The notes: a model not told the origin generated them from the letters alone. A stretch of 64,000 nucleotides of DNA from Siphonodentalium dalli (GCA_032622095.1 CP136064.1:190139794-190203793); one strand, 5' to 3'; numbered from the stretch's first letter, positions 32,499 through 45,425 are shown. Translations and numbers: made by a program.

Positions 32499-32541
32499 CT
32501 TTGCATGTGAAAGGCCCCGGGTTCGATCCCCGGCATCTCCA
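32470..32541 (+). tRNA. tRNA-Ala-TGC: tRNA-Ala (UGC), slot B, after SINE
   Basis: Consensus body. It is intact because the 105-bp duplication supplies its 5' part. Confidence 0.97.
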
Positions 32542-32835
32542 AGAAATACTTTTGCACGAAAGTTAAAATTCGATTATGACGGTTTTGGTGATATTAATGG
32601 ATGTAAATAATAGAAACAGCTTTCCCCATCGTTTTTCCGCGTGAAATCACGAAAACGAAAAAATTACTTTTCTGTATGCTCCGATGATATGCTCCGATGC
32701 TCCGTGGTATTGTCCTTATATTGCAGTGTAATTTCTATCATTTTATATTGAGATTAACATACTTCTTTTTTTTCGTGGGAAATCAAAGGATTTATTATTT
32801 GTCGACAATAATATGGCCTTGCAATTTTACGGGCC

Positions 32836-32907
32836 GGGGATGTAGCTCAGTGGTAGAGCGTTCGCTTCGCATGTGAAAGGCCCCGGGTTCAATCCCCGGC
32901 ATCTCCA
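32836..32907 (+). tRNA. tRNA-Ala-CGC: tRNA-Ala (CGC), slot C
   Basis: Consensus body. The terminator is lengthened to T8 (gaattttttttac), found elsewhere only at 36293. Confidence 0.97.
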
Positions 32908-33680
32908 AGGAAGGCGAATTTTTTTTACAATATCTTGCACTATATTTCATCAATGGCGGGTTTTGGTAAATTTTTACCCCATTCAATCTCATACAAAATT
33001 TATAGCACTCGATCTATTTTATCAGAGGCTGCTTTTTGGTAATGTTTTGCACTATTCAAATCTCGCACAAAATCCCATGTGTACATTGTCCTGTATTTTT
33101 TATAATTTGTTTTATATATCAGTTCGTTTCATCCCATATTTTAGTTGCGGGAGGTAGCGTCTGTTTCACAGCATCACCCATAGAGACAAGTTGACGTCAC
33201 AGACATGATGCACCATTCGTTCGCAATATGGACACCCAATAATTTAGTTGGTTGTTTGATTACGACATGTTCAAGATCGAAAATTGGGATCGTCAAGGTC
33301 GGTCTCGGAATATTGTTAAATGGACACAACTCGTTTAAACCTCAAACAGTACGTATACCTAATATGGAAGTCGGAACAATGCAGGTCGATAAATACACGA
33401 AACACCGTTATACTCTAAAAATAGTCTTATCGAAATCACATTAATTTGACAGCTGTTATCAATTATTTTTTCTCACAGATTGAGACAAACGCTCTTTATG
33501 CGTACCGTATAAGGAATATATAAACAATGAACGCTCGATCTTTATTGTCTCGTGCTGATTAATTTTCCGAAAACAATATGACTTGAATAAGTCACGACAT
33601 GATATGTATACATTTCATGTATTTCTCGACATATTTTGACCCCGAACGGGGCCTGACGAGGAGGGTATGTTCTTTGGCCT

Positions 33681-33752
33681 GGGGATGTAGCTCAGTGGTA
33701 GAGCGTTCGCTTTGCATGTGAAAGGCCCCGGGTTCGATCCCCGGCATCTCCA
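33681..33752 (+). tRNA. tRNA-Ala-TGC: tRNA-Ala (UGC), slot A
   Basis: Consensus body, subtype I. Upstream cgacatatttt variant. Confidence 0.97.
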
Positions 33753-33992
33753 GCACAGTGCTTACTTTTTATTTGTATGTATGAAGTTTTAATTGCACAT
33801 GCCGCTGTTATGACTGACTGTCGTGATTTCATATACTGGAAAGTCACCATTTGTGAATCGAAACGTTCCGTCCTATATGCATAGCTATTAAATCACAACA
33901 AAGCAAATTTACCACTTCATCTGACTTCTCATCGAATAATAAATAGCTGTCTAATGTAGTCTCCAAACTTTGACGGATAAATTCTATCAGTT

Positions 33993-34064
33993 GGGGATGT
34001 AGCTCAGTGGTAGAGCGTTCGCTTTGCATGTGAAAGGCCCCGGGTTCGATCCCCGGCATCTCCA
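33993..34064 (+). tRNA. tRNA-Ala-TGC: tRNA-Ala (UGC), slot B
   Basis: Consensus body, cggataaatt allele. Confidence 0.97.
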
Positions 34065-34358
34065 AGAAATACTTTTGCACGAAAGTTAAAATTCGATTAT
34101 GACGGTTTTGGTGATATTAATGGATGTAAATAATAGAAACAGCTTTCCCCATCGTTTTTCCGCGTGAAATCACGAAAACGAAAAAATTACTTTTCTGTAT
34201 GCTCCGATGATATGCTCCGATGCTCCGTGGTATTGTCCTTATATTGCAGTGTAATTTCTATCATTTTATATTGAGATTAACATACTTCTTTTTTTTCGTG
34301 GGAAATCAAAGGATTTATTATTTGTCGACAATAATATGGCCTTGCAATTTTACGGGCC

Positions 34359-34430
34359 GGGGATGTAGCTCAGTGGTAGAGCGTTCGCTTCGCATGTGAA
34401 AGGCCCCGGGTTCAATCCCCGGCATCTCCA
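34359..34430 (+). tRNA. tRNA-Ala-CGC: tRNA-Ala (CGC), slot C
   Basis: Consensus body, C5 spacer allele downstream. Confidence 0.97.
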
Positions 34431-35202
34431 AGGAAGGCGAATTTTGTTACAATATCTTGCACTATATTTCATCAATGGCGGGTTTTGGTAAATTTTTACC
34501 CCCATTCAATCTCATACAAAATTTATAGCACTCGATCTATTTTATCAGAGGCTGCTTTTTGGTAATGTTTTGCACTATTCAAATCTCGCACAAAATCCCA
34601 TGTGTACATTGTCCTGTATTTTTTATAATTTGTTTTATATATCAGTTCGTTTCATCCCATATTTTAGTTGCGGGAGGTAGCGTCTGTTTCACAGCATCAC
34701 CCATAGAGACAAGTTGACGTCACAGACATGATGCACCATTCGTTCGCAATATGGACACCAATAATTTAGTTGGTTGTTTGATTACGACATGTTCAAGATC
34801 GAAAATTGGGATCGTCAAGGTCGGTCTCGGAATATTGTTAAATGGACACAACTCGTTTAAACCTCAAACAGTACGTATACCTAATATGGAAGTCGGAACA
34901 ATGCAGGTCGATAAATACACGAAACACCGTTATACTCTAAAAATAGTCTTATCGAAATCACATTAATTTGACAGCTGTTTTCAATTATTTTTTCTCACAG
35001 ATTGAGACAAACGCTCTTTATGCGTACCGTATAAGGAATATATAAACAATGAACGCTCGATCTTTATTGTCTCGTGCTGATTAATTTTCCGAAAACAATA
35101 TGACTTGAATAAGTCACGACATGATATGTATACATTTCATGTATTTCTCGACACATTTTGACCCCGAACCGGGCCTGACGAGGAGGGTGTGTTCTTTGGC
35201 CT

Positions 35203-35274
35203 GGGGATGTAGCTCAGTGGTAGAGCGTTCGCTTTGCATGTGAAAGGCCCCGGGTTCGATCCCCGGCATCTCCA
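35203..35274 (+). tRNA. tRNA-Ala-TGC: tRNA-Ala (UGC), slot A
   Basis: Consensus body, subtype II. Confidence 0.97.
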
Positions 35275-35514
35275 GCACAGTGCTTTCTTTTTATTTGTAT
35301 GTATGAAGTTTTAATTGCACATGCCGCTGTTATGACTGACTGTCGTGATTTCATATACTGGAAAGTCACCATTTGTGAATCGAAACGTTCCGTCCTATAT
35401 GCATAGCTATTAAATCACAACAAAGCAAATTTACCACTTCATCTGACTTCTCATCGAATAATAAATAGCTGTCTAATGTAGTCTCCAAACTTTGACGGAC
35501 AAATTCTATCAGTT

Positions 35515-35543
35515 GGGGATGTAGCTCAGTGGTAGAGCGTTCG
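35515..35543 (+). pseudogene. tRNA-Ala 5' fragment (29 nt), cut by SINE
   Basis: Copy of 32058-32086 in the duplicated segment. Confidence 0.95.
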
Positions 35544-35850
35544 GGGGCCTCGGTGGCTCAATCGGTTAGGGGTACAACTCCAAGCCGTTTCGCCTTCCAG
35601 CGCTGGCGATAAGGGTTCAAATCCACATGTTTCCATCGTGGACTTTGTAACTCGAAATCGTTATCTGGGAAAGTTGCCAGTTACTTGCCGATGGCCGGTG
35701 GTTTGCCGCACATGGTCGACGAGTTTATCAGCCATTGAAATCACTGTTGGATTAGCCGTAAGTGTGCGGATTTCCTCCACCATTAAAACTGGCAATGTCG
35801 TGATATGGCCTTAGTGGCTAAAGCGACATAAAACCCTAATCAATCATGAA
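35544..35850 (+). mobile_element. tRNA-derived SINE, copy 2 (~307 bp)
   Basis: Same insertion as 32087-32393, carried along by the segmental duplication rather than a second transposition: same target nucleotide, same 105-bp duplication and same surrounding private variants. Confidence 0.85.
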
Positions 35851-35926
35851 TCATCTGACTTCTCATCGAATAATAAATAGCTGTCTAATGTAGTCTCCAA
35901 ACTTTGACGGACAAATTCTATCAGTT

Positions 35927-35998
35927 GGGGATGTAGCTCAGTGGTAGAGCGTTCGCTTTGCATGTGAAAGGCCCCGGGTTCGATCCCCGGCATCTCCA
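35927..35998 (+). tRNA. tRNA-Ala-TGC: tRNA-Ala (UGC), slot B, after SINE
   Basis: Consensus body; partner of 32470. Confidence 0.97.
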
Positions 35999-36292
35999 AG
36001 AAATACTTTTGCACGAAAGTTAAAATTCGATTATGACGGTTTTGGTGATATTAATGGATGTAAATAATAGAAACAGCTTTCCCCATCGTTTTTCCGCGTG
36101 AAATCACGAAAACGAAAAAATTACTTTTCTGTATGCTCCGATGATATGCTCCGATGCTCCGTGGTATTGTCCTTATATTGCAGTGTAATTTCTATCATTT
36201 TATATTGAGATTAACATACTTCTTTTTTTTCGTGGGAAATCAAAGGATTTATTATTTGTCGACAATAATATGGCCTTGCAATTTTACGGGCC

Positions 36293-36364
36293 GGGGATGT
36301 AGCTCAGTGGTAGAGCGTTCGCTTCGCATGTGAAAGGCCCCGGGTTCAATCCCCGGCATCTCCA
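36293..36364 (+). tRNA. tRNA-Ala-CGC: tRNA-Ala (CGC), slot C
   Basis: Consensus body with T8 terminator; partner of 32836. Confidence 0.97.
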
Positions 36365-37137
36365 AGGAAGGCGAATTTTTTTTACAATATCTTGCACTAT
36401 ATTTCATCAATGGCGGGTTTTGGTAAATTTTTACCCCATTCAATCTCATACAAAATTTATAGCACTCGATCTATTTTATCAGAGGCTGCTTTTTGGTAAT
36501 GTTTTGCACTATTCAAATCTCGCACAAAATCCCATGTGTACATTGTCCTGTATTTTTTATAATTTGTTTTATATATCAGTTCGTTTCATCCCATATTTTA
36601 GTTGCGGGAGGTAGCGTCTGTTTCACAGCATCACCCATAGAGACAAGTTGACGTCACAGACATGATGCACCATTCGTTCGCAATATGGACACCCAATAAT
36701 TTAGTTGGTTGTTTGATTACGACATGTTCAAGATCGAAAATTGGGATCGTCAAGGTCGGTCTCGGAATATTGTTAAATGGACACAACTCGTTTAAACCTC
36801 AAACAGTACGTATACCTAATATGGAAGTCGGAACAATGCAGGTCGATAAATACACGAAACACCGTTATACTCTAAAAATAGTCTTATCGAAATCACATTA
36901 ATTTGACAGCTGTTATCAATTATTTTTTCTCACAGATTGAGACAAACGCTCTTTATGCGTACCGTATAAGGAATATATAAACAATGAACGCTCGATCTTT
37001 ATTGTCTCGTGCTGATTAATTTTCCGAAAACAATATGACTTGAATAAGTCACGACATGATATGTATACATTTCATGTATTTCTCGACATATTTTGACCCC
37101 GAACGGGGCCTGACGAGGAGGGTATGTTCTTTGGCCT

Positions 37138-37209
37138 GGGGATGTAGCTCAGTGGTAGAGCGTTCGCTTTGCATGTGAAAGGCCCCGGGTTCGATCCCCG
37201 GCATCTCCA
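37138..37209 (+). tRNA. tRNA-Ala-TGC: tRNA-Ala (UGC), slot A
   Basis: Consensus body, subtype I; partner of 33681. Confidence 0.97.
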
Positions 37210-37449
37210 GCACAGTGCTTACTTTTTATTTGTATGTATGAAGTTTTAATTGCACATGCCGCTGTTATGACTGACTGTCGTGATTTCATATACTGGAAAG
37301 TCACCATTTGTGAATCGAAACGTTCCGTCCTATATGCATAGCTATTAAATCACAACAAAGCAAATTTACCACTTCATCTGACTTCTCATCGAATAATAAA
37401 TAGCTGTCTAATGTAGTCTCCAAACTTTGACGGATAAATTCTATCAGTT

Positions 37450-37521
37450 GGGGATGTAGCTCAGTGGTAGAGCGTTCGCTTTGCATGTGAAAGGCCCCGG
37501 GTTCGATCCCCGGCATCTCCA
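37450..37521 (+). tRNA. tRNA-Ala-TGC: tRNA-Ala (UGC), slot B
   Basis: Consensus body, cggataaatt allele. Confidence 0.97.
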
Positions 37522-37815
37522 AGAAATACTTTTGCACGAAAGTTAAAATTCGATTATGACGGTTTTGGTGATATTAATGGATGTAAATAATAGAAACAGC
37601 TTTCCCCATCGTTTTTCCGCGTGAAATCACGAAAACGAAAAAATTACTTTTCTGTATGCTCCGATGATATGCTCCGATGCTCCGTGGTATTGTCCTTATA
37701 TTGCAGTGTAATTTCTATCATTTTATATTGAGATTAACATACTTCTTTTTTTTCGTGGGAAATCAAAGGATTTATTATTTGTCGACAATAATATGGCCTT
37801 GCAATTTTACGGGCC

Positions 37816-37887
37816 GGGGATGTAGCTCAGTGGTAGAGCGTTCGCTTCGCATGTGAAAGGCCCCGGGTTCAATCCCCGGCATCTCCA
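37816..37887 (+). tRNA. tRNA-Ala-CGC: tRNA-Ala (CGC), slot C
   Basis: Consensus body, C5 spacer allele downstream. Confidence 0.97.
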
Positions 37888-38659
37888 AGGAAGGCGAATT
37901 TTGTTACAATATCTTGCACTATATTTCATCAATGGCGGGTTTTGGTAAATTTTTACCCCCATTCAATCTCATACAAAATTTATAGCACTCGATCTATTTT
38001 ATCAGAGGCTGCTTTTTGGTAATGTTTTGCACTATTCAAATCTCGCACAAAATCCCATGTGTACATTGTCCTGTATTTTTTATAATTTGTTTTATATATC
38101 AGTTCGTTTCATCCCATATTTTAGTTGCGGGAGGTAGCGTCTGTTTCACAGCATCACCCATAGAGACAAGTTGACGTCACAGACATGATGCACCATTCGT
38201 TCGCAATATGGACACCAATAATTTAGTTGGTTGTTTGATTACGACATGTTCAAGATCGAAAATTGGGATCGTCAAGGTCGGTCTCGGAATATTGTTAAAT
38301 GGACACAACTCGTTTAAACCTCAAACAGTACGTATACCTAATATGGAAGTCGGAACAATGCAGGTCGATAAATACACGAAACACCGTTATACTCTAAAAA
38401 TAGTCTTATCGAAATCACATTAATTTGACAGCTGTTTTCAATTATTTTTTCTCACAGATTGAGACAAACGCTCTTTATGCGTACCGTATAAGGAATATAT
38501 AAACAATGAACGCTCGATCTTTATTGTCTCGTGCTGATTAATTTTCCGAAAACAATATGACTTGAATAAGTCACGACATGATATGTATACATTTCATGTA
38601 TTTCTCGACACATTTTGACCCCGAACCGGGCCTGACGAGGAGGGTGTGTTCTTTGGCCT

Positions 38660-38731
38660 GGGGATGTAGCTCAGTGGTAGAGCGTTCGCTTTGCATGTGA
38701 AAGGCCCCGGGTTCGATCCCCGGCATCTCCA
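38660..38731 (+). tRNA. tRNA-Ala-TGC: tRNA-Ala (UGC), slot A
   Basis: Consensus body, subtype II. Confidence 0.97.
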
Positions 38732-38971
38732 GCACAGTGCTTTCTTTTTATTTGTATGTATGAAGTTTTAATTGCACATGCCGCTGTTATGACTGACTGT
38801 CGTGATTTCATATACTGGAAAGTCACCATTTGTGAATCGAAACGTTCCGTCCTATATGCATAGCTATTAAATCACAACAAAGCAAATTTACCACTTCATC
38901 TGACTTCTCATCGAATAATAAATAGCTGTCTAATGTAGTCTCCAAACTTTGACGGACAAATTCTATCAGTT

Positions 38972-39043
38972 GGGGATGTAGCTCAGTGGTAGAGCGTTCG
39001 CTTTGCATGTGAAAGGCCCCGGGTTCGATCCCCGGCATCTCCA
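38972..39043 (+). tRNA. tRNA-Ala-TGC: tRNA-Ala (UGC), slot B
   Basis: Consensus body, uninterrupted counterpart of the SINE-cut copies. Confidence 0.97.
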
Positions 39044-39337
39044 AGAAATACTTTTGCACGAAAGTTAAAATTCGATTATGACGGTTTTGGTGATATTAAT
39101 GGATGTAAATAATAGAAACAGCTTTCCCCATCGTTTTTCCGCGTGAAATCACGAAAACGAAAAAATTACTTTTCTGTATGCTCCGATGATATGCTCCGAT
39201 GCTCCGTGGTATTGTCCTTATATTGCAGTGTAATTTCTATCATTTTATATTGAGATTAACATACTTCTTTTTTTTCGTGGGAAATCAAAGGATTTATTAT
39301 TTGTCGACAATAATATGGCCTTGCAATTTTACGGGCC

Positions 39338-39409
39338 GGGGATGTAGCTCAGTGGTAGAGCGTTCGCTTCGCATGTGAAAGGCCCCGGGTTCAATCCCCG
39401 GCATCTCCA
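39338..39409 (+). tRNA. tRNA-Ala-CGC: tRNA-Ala (CGC), slot C
   Basis: Consensus body. Confidence 0.97.
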
Positions 39410-40181
39410 AGGAAGGCGAATTTTGTTACAATATCTTGCACTATATTTCATCAATGGCGGGTTTTGGTAAATTTTTACCCCATTCAATCTCATACAAAAT
39501 TTATAGCACTCGATCTATTTTATCAGAGGCTGCTTTTTGGTAATGTTTTGCACTATTCAAATCTCGCACAAAATCCCATGTGTACATTGTCCTGTATTTT
39601 TTATAATTTGTTTTATATATCAGTTCGTTTCATCCCATATTTTAGTTGCGGGAGGTAGCGTCTGTTTCACAGCATCACCCATAGAGACAAGTTGACGTCA
39701 CAGACATGATGCACCATTCGTTCGCAATATGGACACCCAATAATTTAGTTGGTTGTTTGATTACGACATGTTCAAGATCGAAAATTGGGATCGTCAAGGT
39801 CGGTCTCGGAATATTGTTAAATGGACACAACTCGTTTAAACCTCAAACAGTACGTATACCTAATATGGAAGTCGGAACAATGCAGGTCGATAAATACACG
39901 AAACACCGTTATACTCTAAAAATAGTCTTATCGAAATCACATTAATTTGACAGCTGTTTTCAATTATTTTTTCTCACAGATTGAGACAAACGCTCTTTAT
40001 GCGTACCGTATAAGGAATATATAAACAATGAACGCTCGATCTTTATTGTCTCGTGCTGATTAATTTTCCGAAAACAATATGACTTGAATAAGTCACGACA
40101 TGATATGTATACATTTCATGTATTTCTCGACACATTTTGACCCCGAACCGGGCCTGACGAGGAGGGTGTGTTCTTTGGCCT

Positions 40182-40253
40182 GGGGATGTAGCTCAGTGGT
40201 AGAGCGTTCGCTTTGCATGTGAAAGGCCCCGGGTTCGATCCCCGGCATCTCCA
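40182..40253 (+). tRNA. tRNA-Ala-TGC: tRNA-Ala (UGC), slot A
   Basis: Consensus body, subtype II. Confidence 0.97.
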
Positions 40254-40493
40254 GCACAGTGCTTTCTTTTTATTTGTATGTATGAAGTTTTAATTGCACA
40301 TGCCGCTGTTATGACTGACTGTCGTGATTTCATATACTGGAAAGTCACCATTTGTGAATCGAAACGTTCCGTCCTATATGCATAGCTATTAAATCACAAC
40401 AAAGCAAATTTACCACTTCATCTGACTTCTCATCGAATAATAAATAGCTGTCTAATGTAGTCTCCAAACTTTGACGGACAAATTCTATCAGTT

Positions 40494-40565
40494 GGGGATG
40501 TAGCTCAGTGGTAGAGCGTTCGCTTTGCATGTGAAAGGCCCCGGGTTCGATCCCCGGCATCTCCA
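40494..40565 (+). tRNA. tRNA-Ala-TGC: tRNA-Ala (UGC), slot B
   Basis: Consensus body. Confidence 0.97.
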
Positions 40566-40859
40566 AGAAATACTTTTGCACGAAAGTTAAAATTCGATTA
40601 TGACGGTTTTGGTGATATTAATGGATGTAAATAATAGAAACAGCTTTCCCCATCGTTTTTCCGCGTGAAATCACGAAAACGAAAAAATTACTTTTCTGTA
40701 TGCTCCGATGATATGCTCCGATGCTCCGTGGTATTGTCCTTATATTGCAGTGTAATTTCTATCATTTTATATTGAGATTAACATACTTCTTTTTTTTCGT
40801 GGGAAATCAAAGGATTTATTATTTGTCGACAATAATATGGCCTTGCAATTTTACGGGCC

Positions 40860-40931
40860 GGGGATGTAGCTCAGTGGTAGAGCGTTCGCTTCGCATGTGA
40901 AAGGCCCCGGGTTCAATCCCCGGCATCTCCA
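40860..40931 (+). tRNA. tRNA-Ala-CGC: tRNA-Ala (CGC), slot C
   Basis: Consensus body. Confidence 0.97.
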
Positions 40932-41703
40932 AGGAAGGCGAATTTTGTTACAATATCTTGCACTATATTTCATCAATGGCGGGTTTTGGTAAATTTTTAC
41001 CCCATTCAATCTCATACAAAATTTATAGCACTCGATCTATTTTATCAGAGGCTGCTTTTTGGTAATGTTTTGCACTATTCAAATCTCGCACAAAATCCCA
41101 TGTGTACATTGTCCTGTATTTTTTATAATTTGTTTTATATATCAGTTCGTTTCATCCCATATTTTAGTTGCGGGAGGTAGCGTCTGTTTCACAGCATCAC
41201 CCATAGAGACAAGTTGACGTCACAGACATGATGCACCATTCGTTCGCAATATGGACACCCAATAATTTAGTTGGTTGTTTGATTACGACATGTTCAAGAT
41301 CGAAAATTGGGATCGTCAAGGTCGGTCTCGGAATATTGTTAAATGGACACAACTCGTTTAAACCTCAAACAGTACGTATACCTAATATGGAAGTCGGAAC
41401 AATGCAGGTCGATAAATACACGAAACACCGTTATACTCTAAAAATAGTCTTATCGAAATCACATTAATTTGACAGCTGTTTTCAATTATTTTTTCTCACA
41501 GATTGAGACAAACGCTCTTTATGCGTACCGTATAAGGAATATATAAACAATGAACGCTCGATCTTTATTGTCTCGTGCTGATTAATTTTCCGAAAACAAT
41601 ATGACTTGAATAAGTCACGACATGATATGTATACATTTCATGTATTTCTCGACACATTTTGACCCCGAACCGGGCCTGACGAGGAGGGTGTGTTCTTTGG
41701 CCT

Positions 41704-41774
41704 GGGGATGTAGCTCAGTGGTAGAGCGTTCGCTTTGCATGTGAAAGGCCCCGGTTCGATCCCCGGCATCTCCA
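41704..41774 (+). tRNA. tRNA-Ala-TGC: tRNA-Ala (UGC), slot A, 71 nt, broken T stem
   Basis: One G of the T stem is missing (ccccggttcg). The best refold, CCCGG with CCCGG, leaves a central C-C mismatch, and the B box loses spacing to the stem. Probably a weak or non-functional copy. The surrounding sequence is clean, so a real mutation is plausible. Confidence 0.85.
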
Positions 41775-42014
41775 GCACAGTGCTTTCTTTTTATTTGTAT
41801 GTATGAAGTTTTAATTGCACATGCCGCTGTTATGACTGACTGTCGTGATTTCATATACTGGAAAGTCACCATTTGTGAATCGAAACGTTCCGTCCTATAT
41901 GCATAGCTATTAAATCACAACAAAGCAAATTTACCACTTCATCTGACTTCTCATCGAATAATAAATAGCTGTCTAATGTAGTCTCCAAACTTTGACGGAC
42001 AAATTCTATCAGTT

Positions 42015-42086
42015 GGGGATGTAGCTCAGTGGTAGAGCGTTCGCTTTGCATGTGAAAGGCCCCGGGTTCGATCCCCGGCATCTCCA
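42015..42086 (+). tRNA. tRNA-Ala-TGC: tRNA-Ala (UGC), slot B
   Basis: Consensus body. Confidence 0.97.
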
Positions 42087-42380
42087 AGAAATACTTTTGC
42101 ACGAAAGTTAAAATTCGATTATGACGGTTTTGGTGATATTAATGGATGTAAATAATAGAAACAGCTTTCCCCATCGTTTTTCCGCGTGAAATCACGAAAA
42201 CGAAAAAATTACTTTTCTGTATGCTCCGATGATATGCTCCGATGCCCCGTGGTATTGTCCTTATATTGCAGTGTAATTTCTATCATTTTATATTGAGATT
42301 AACATACTTCTTTTTTTTCGTGGGAAATCAAAGGATTTATTATTTGTCGACAATAATATGGCCTTGCAATTTTACGGGCC

Positions 42381-42452
42381 GGGGATGTAGCTCAGTGGTA
42401 GAGCGTTCGCTTCGCATGTGAAAGGCCCCGGGTTCAATCCCCGGCATCTCCA
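42381..42452 (+). tRNA. tRNA-Ala-CGC: tRNA-Ala (CGC), slot C
   Basis: Consensus body. Upstream gatgccccg variant; C5 spacer allele downstream. Confidence 0.97.
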
Positions 42453-43225
42453 AGGAAGGCGAATTTTGTTACAATATCTTGCACTATATTTCATCAATGG
42501 CGGGTTTTGGTAAATTTTTACCCCCATTCAATCTCATACAAAATTTATAGCACTCGATCTATTTTATCAGAGGCTGCTTTTTGGTAATGTTTTGCACTAT
42601 TCAAATCTCGCACAAAATCCCATGTGTACATTGTCCTGTATTTTTTATAATTTGTTTTATATATCAGTTCGTTTCATCCCATATTTTAGTTGCGGGAGGT
42701 AGCGTCTGTTTCACAGCATCACCCATAGAGACAAGTTGACGTCACAGACATGATGCACCATTCGTTCGCAATATGGACACCCAATAATTTAGTTGGTTGT
42801 TTGATTACGACATGTTCAAGATCGAAAATTGGGATCGTCAAGGTCGGTCTCGGAATATTGTTAAATGGACACAACTCGTTTAAACCTCAAACAGTACGTA
42901 TACCTAATATGGAAGTCGGAACAATGCAGGTCGATAAATACACGAAACACCGTTATACTCTAAAAATAGTCTTATCGAAATCACATTAATTTGACAGCTG
43001 TTTTCAATTATTTTTTCTCACAGATTGAGACAAACGCTCTTTATGCGTACCGTATAAGGAATATATAAACAATGAACGCTCGATCTTTATTGTCTCGTGC
43101 TGATTAATTTTCCGAAAACAATATGACTTGAATAAGTCACGACATGATATGTATACATTTCATGTATTTCTCGACACATTTTGACCCCGAACCGGGCCTG
43201 ACGAGGAGGGTGTGTTCTTTGGCCT

Positions 43226-43297
43226 GGGGATGTAGCTCAGTGGTAGAGCGTTCGCTTTGCATGTGAAAGGCCCCGGGTTCGATCCCCGGCATCTCCA
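43226..43297 (+). tRNA. tRNA-Ala-TGC: tRNA-Ala (UGC), slot A
   Basis: Consensus body, subtype II. Confidence 0.97.
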
Positions 43298-43537
43298 GCA
43301 CAGTGCTTTCTTTTTATTTGTATGTATGAAGTTTTAATTGCACATGCCGCTGTTATGACTGACTGTCGTGATTTCATATACTGGAAAGTCACCATTTGTG
43401 AATCGAAACGTTCCGTCCTATATGCATAGCTATTAAATCACAACAAAGCAAATTTACCACTTCATCTGACTTCTCATCGAATAATAAATAGCTGTCTAAT
43501 GTAGTCTCCAAACTTTGACGGACAAATTCTATCAGTT

Positions 43538-43609
43538 GGGGATGTAGCTCAGTGGTAGAGCGTTCGCTTTGCATGTGAAAGGCCCCGGGTTCGATCCCCG
43601 GCATCTCCA
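43538..43609 (+). tRNA. tRNA-Ala-TGC: tRNA-Ala (UGC), slot B
   Basis: Consensus body. Downstream ggatgcaaat allele. Confidence 0.97.
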
Positions 43610-43903
43610 AGAAATACTTTTGCACGAAAGTTAAAATTCGATTATGACGGTTTTGGTGATATTAATGGATGCAAATAATAGAAACAGCTTTCCCCATCGT
43701 TTTTCCGCGTGAAATCACGAAAACGAAAAAATTACTTTTCTGTATGCTCCGATGATATGCTCCGATGCTCCGTGGTATTGTCCTTATATTGCAGTGTAAT
43801 TTCTATCATTTTATATTGAGATTAACATACTTCTTTTTTTTCGTGGGAAATCAAAGGATTTATTATTTGTCGACAATAATATGGCCTTGCAATTTTACGG
43901 GCC

Positions 43904-43975
43904 GGGGATGTAGCTCAGTGGTAGAGCGTTCGCTTCGCATGTGAAAGGCCCCGGGTTCAATCCCCGGCATCTCCA
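43904..43975 (+). tRNA. tRNA-Ala-CGC: tRNA-Ala (CGC), slot C
   Basis: Consensus body. Confidence 0.97.
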
Positions 43976-44747
43976 AGGAAGGCGAATTTTGTTACAATAT
44001 CTTGCACTATATTTCATCAATGGCGGGTTTTGGTAAATTTTTACCCCATTCAATCTCATACAAAATTTATAGCACTCGATCTATTTTATCAGAGGCTGCT
44101 TTTTGGTAATGTTTTGCACTATTCAAATCTCGCACAAAATCCCATGTGTACATTGTCCTGTATTTTTTATAATTTGTTTTATATATCAGTTCGTTTCATC
44201 CCATATTTTAGTTGCGGGAGGTAGCGTCTGTTTCACAGCATCACCCATAGAGACAAGTTGACGTCACAGACATGATGCACCATTCGTTCGCAATATGGAC
44301 ACCCAATAATTTAGTTGGTTGTTTGATTACGACATGTTCAAGATCGAAAATTGGGATCGTCAAGGTCGGTCTCGGAATATTGTTAAATGGACACAACTCG
44401 TTTAAACCTCAAACAGTACGTATACCTAATATGGAAGTCGGAACAATGCAGGTCGATAAATACACGAAACACCGTTATACTCTAAAAATAGTCTTATCGA
44501 AATCACATTAATTTGACAGCTGTTTTCAATTATTTTTTCTCACAGATTGAGACAAACGCTCTTTATGCGTACCGTATAAGGAATATATAAACAATGAACG
44601 CTCGATCTTTATTGTCTCGTGCTGATTAATTTTCCGAAAACAATATGACTTGAATAAGTCACGACATGATATGTATACATTTCATGTATTTCTCGACACA
44701 TTTTGACCCCGAACCGGGCCTGACGAGGAGGGTGTGTTCTTTGGCCT

Positions 44748-44819
44748 GGGGATGTAGCTCAGTGGTAGAGCGTTCGCTTTGCATGTGAAAGGCCCCGGGT
44801 TCGATCCCCGGCATCTCCA
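44748..44819 (+). tRNA. tRNA-Ala-TGC: tRNA-Ala (UGC), slot A
   Basis: Consensus body, subtype II. Confidence 0.97.
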
Positions 44820-45059
44820 GCACAGTGCTTTCTTTTTATTTGTATGTATGAAGTTTTAATTGCACATGCCGCTGTTATGACTGACTGTCGTGATTTCATA
44901 TACTGGAAAGTCACCATTTGTGAATCGAAACGTTCCGTCCTATATGCATAGCTATTAAATCACAACAAAGCAAATTTACCACTTCATCTGACTTCTCATC
45001 GAATAATAAATAGCTGTCTAATGTAGTCTCCAAACTTTGACGGACAAATTCTATCAGTT

Positions 45060-45131
45060 GGGGATGTAGCTCAGTGGTAGAGCGTTCGCTTTGCATGTGA
45101 AAGGCCCCGGGTTCGATCCCCGGCATCTCCA
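45060..45131 (+). tRNA. tRNA-Ala-TGC: tRNA-Ala (UGC), slot B
   Basis: Consensus body. Confidence 0.97.
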
Positions 45132-45425
45132 AGAAATACTTTTGCACGAAAGTTAAAATTCGATTATGACGGTTTTGGTGATATTAATGGATGTAAATAA
45201 TAGAAACAGCTTTCCCCATCGTTTTTCCGCGTGAAATCACGAAAACGAAAAAATTACTTTTCTGTATGCTCCGATGATATGCTCCGATGCTCCGTGGTAT
45301 TGTCCTTATATTGCAGTGTAATTTCTATCATTTTATATTGAGATTAACATACTTCTTTTTTTTCGTGGGAAATCAAAGGATTTATTATTTGTCGACAATA
45401 ATATGGCCTTGCAATTTTACGGGCC

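Larger units (their letters stand above)
31747..35203 (+). repeat. Two-unit segmental duplication with SINE, copy 1
   Basis: 3457 bp, followed head to tail by a second copy. Shared private marks include the SINE and its 105-bp duplication, a T8 run after slot C (32923), cagctgttatc, cgacatatttt and gacaccaata. The exact exchange point lies somewhere between about 31742, where the flanks differ (tttt versus tttg), and the SINE. Confidence 0.9.
35204..38660 (+). repeat. Two-unit segmental duplication with SINE, copy 2
   Basis: Offset 3457 from copy 1, with the same private marks. I saw no difference between the copies over the SINE and both units. Confidence 0.9.
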
